Below, piece after piece: positions 62,650-64,000 of a stretch of DNA of 64,000 nt. Position numbers and translations under genes: made by a program. The DNA comes from Micropterix aruncella. Its lineage: Eukaryota > Arthropoda > Insecta > Lepidoptera > Micropterigidae. Positions within the stretch are counted from its first letter, which is position 1. Each line of letters begins with the position of its first letter. The notes below the pieces were generated by a model, which made no database searches, had not been told where the DNA came from, and was given only the letters and a program-made list of their open reading frames with translations. The stretch spans positions 1,100,561-1,164,560 of the forward strand of contig OX155973.1 in assembly GCA_944548615.1 (NCBI GenBank), read 5' to 3'.

Positions 62650-63525
62650 CCCTCCCCTTCTTTGTATCAATACCCCTTGCACAGCTAGACATTCTAGCTG
62701 GCAAGGTGGCCTTAGATCAAGACATTACACTTACCGCCATGACAAATTCCTTGCTGTTATTCGCGAGGTAATTAGCATCTCAGTGGCTCGAGCCAACAAG
62801 GGTTTGACAGTACCCTCCGAACTCCCAATACAGTTTGTGCGGGATGGCTATAAAGACAGATTCTGGAGGTCGATTCGGTCTCTAAGCAGTATAAACTCCC
62901 TAAAAGTCTCCGATGCACAGCCCTCCGTCCAGATATAACTCTTTACTCTCTATTTTGGAGGATGGCCCCTATCGTAGAATTAACTGTTTCATGGGAATCA
63001 AATATCCCAAAAGACCAGTACAATCTCGCAAATGCCGTCACCCGGAACGGCCTCACTGTTCACCTTCACGCGGTGGTGAACAGTGAAGTTGGCGCTCGTG
63101 GCCTGCCAGCTAAATCTCTGTTACCCCTCTTAAGATCTTGGTCTCTCCATGGAAAATAATCAACCCCTTCCTAGAGAAAATATCTAAAAGCCGCGATTTC
63201 CACATCTCAAATTCAATGGCTTCGAAGGGAGAGGCCTGCCAGCTAAATCTCTATTTCACCTCTTTAAGATCTTGGTCTTTCCAGAAAAATAATCAACTCT
63301 TTCCTAGAAAAAATATCTAAAACTGCGATTGCGCGTCTCAAAATTCTATGGCTTCGAAGGGGGAGTGAATGAGTGGTAAGTTGAACGCTCGCATATGGCA
63401 AGACAGCTGTCCTAAACCTACCACAGCCGGTCGTTAGTCCGGAACCTACCGCTCACCAATATTATGATGGGCCCGACTCCGGTCGTTGAATTCCATGGCA
63501 GCTCCGTTTGTATTTTATTTATTAT
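62650..63525 (+). pseudogene. R4/Dong-like LINE copy k with internal duplication
   Basis: Starts at the knuckle region (AATACCCCTTGCACAGCTAG) and ends CAGCTCCGTTTGTATTTTAT. Several deletions break the frame. The segment GGCCTGCCAGCTAAATCTCT to the LRRG end occurs twice (63093-63230 and 63232-63360). VELTVSWESNIPKDQ is still readable near 62977. Confidence 0.75.
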
Positions 63526-64000
63526 TTCATTGTTATTAGTGTAAAATCGAGCTCTGAGCGATTCTGATCATGTCCCGAGGGCTCCAGTTACTTAATCTTA
63601 ATAAATAATAATAAAATAAAATAATAATAATAAAATAATGAGCTAATGATTTTATCCGATGGATACATCTTAAGTGCTTAGTAATGATTCACCGCAAACA
63701 ACAAACTTCTTGACAGTTTAATCGTAAGTACAGTCAACTAAAATTTTATTTTAAATTGTGTCCCATTTACACAATTAAGAAAAACTTAATAATGTCATTC
63801 AGTTTTCTCCATGGCCTAGAAAGGTAGCTTGTTGGTTTGTACGAGGTCTCACATATAGAACGACGATATGTACTCTTTGACTATTTATTATAGAGTTTCA
63901 CCCATCCAGAGTAATACCCAAACCATTTTAGAACTATTTTTTTTTACACTTAAGAAAGCATATGTATTTAGTTCGTAATCTAGACCTAGTGTATATATAC
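63526..64000. other. No recognisable gene
   Basis: AT-rich with an AATAATAATAAAATAAT simple repeat at 63600-63640. Confidence 0.4.

Overview
This 64 kb window is eukaryotic DNA that looks insect-like, most probably lepidopteran. The reasons are spliced genes with GT/AG introns, low gene density, AT-rich spacers, and a dense mix of non-LTR retrotransposons (RLE-type R4/Dong-like, I-like with RNase H, jockey/CR1-like, an RTE tail), hAT, PIF/Harbinger, pogo/Tigger-like and TTAA-type DNA transposons. Order-level assignment is inference.

Two host genes can be read. On the minus strand (35965 down to 25994) is a C1orf131/FSAF1-like ribosome-biogenesis gene. Its two visible exons join in phase across a 9.45 kb intron packed with transposons. 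On the plus strand (42029 to 58740) is a multi-C2H2 zinc-finger gene. Its three exons join in phase to a 358-residue protein, and its introns of 5.7 and 9.9 kb are also filled with transposons. The two genes lie head to head about 6 kb apart.

Layout. 1-4.1 kb: a decayed ZMYM1-like hAT with a retroposon inside it, then LINE relics. 4.8-5.8 kb: an R4 3' copy. 6.9-7.8 kb: an 850 bp AT microsatellite. 8.4-14.7 kb: LINE ends, an I-like element and a repeat-in-repeat-in-repeat nest. 15.4-17.7 kb: a hAT relic and an R4 copy inside a minisatellite. 18-21.3 kb: an inverted-repeat element and R4 with retroposon insertions. 22.0-22.6 kb: a 196 bp-arm fold-back. 23-26 kb: an IS630/mariner-like fragment and a LINE in a retroposon. 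26-35.7 kb: the FSAF1 intron. 36-41.7 kb: MITEs and LINE ends. 42-58.7 kb: the zinc-finger gene, with a nearly complete I-like 3' half, TTAA elements, a tandem of a truncated plus a near full-length R4 element, and an inverted pair of hAT-type MITEs. 59.4-59.9 kb: a 31 bp minisatellite. 60.5-63.5 kb: nested Tigger-type MITE and retroposon, then another R4 end.

The most interesting structure is a PIF/Harbinger element (28848-34818, TTA target duplication). Its DDE transposase (plus strand) and MADF-BESS protein (minus strand) are interlocked: each gene has an exon inside the other's intron. A 2660 bp hAT element sits in the BESS motif with a perfect 8 bp duplication. Removing it in silico restores the MADF-BESS frame, and the hAT transposase itself has only one frame lesion, in an A run. 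The Harbinger in turn interrupts a pogo/Tigger transposase, inside the FSAF1 intron. A second theme is an unclassified retroposon family (called RP1 here). It has about 10 copies, 12-15 bp target duplications, 5' truncation and a 3' hairpin, and shows no recognisable ORF. Boundaries of degenerate repeats are approximate (about 10-20 bp). All family names rest on reading motifs by eye, not on searches.
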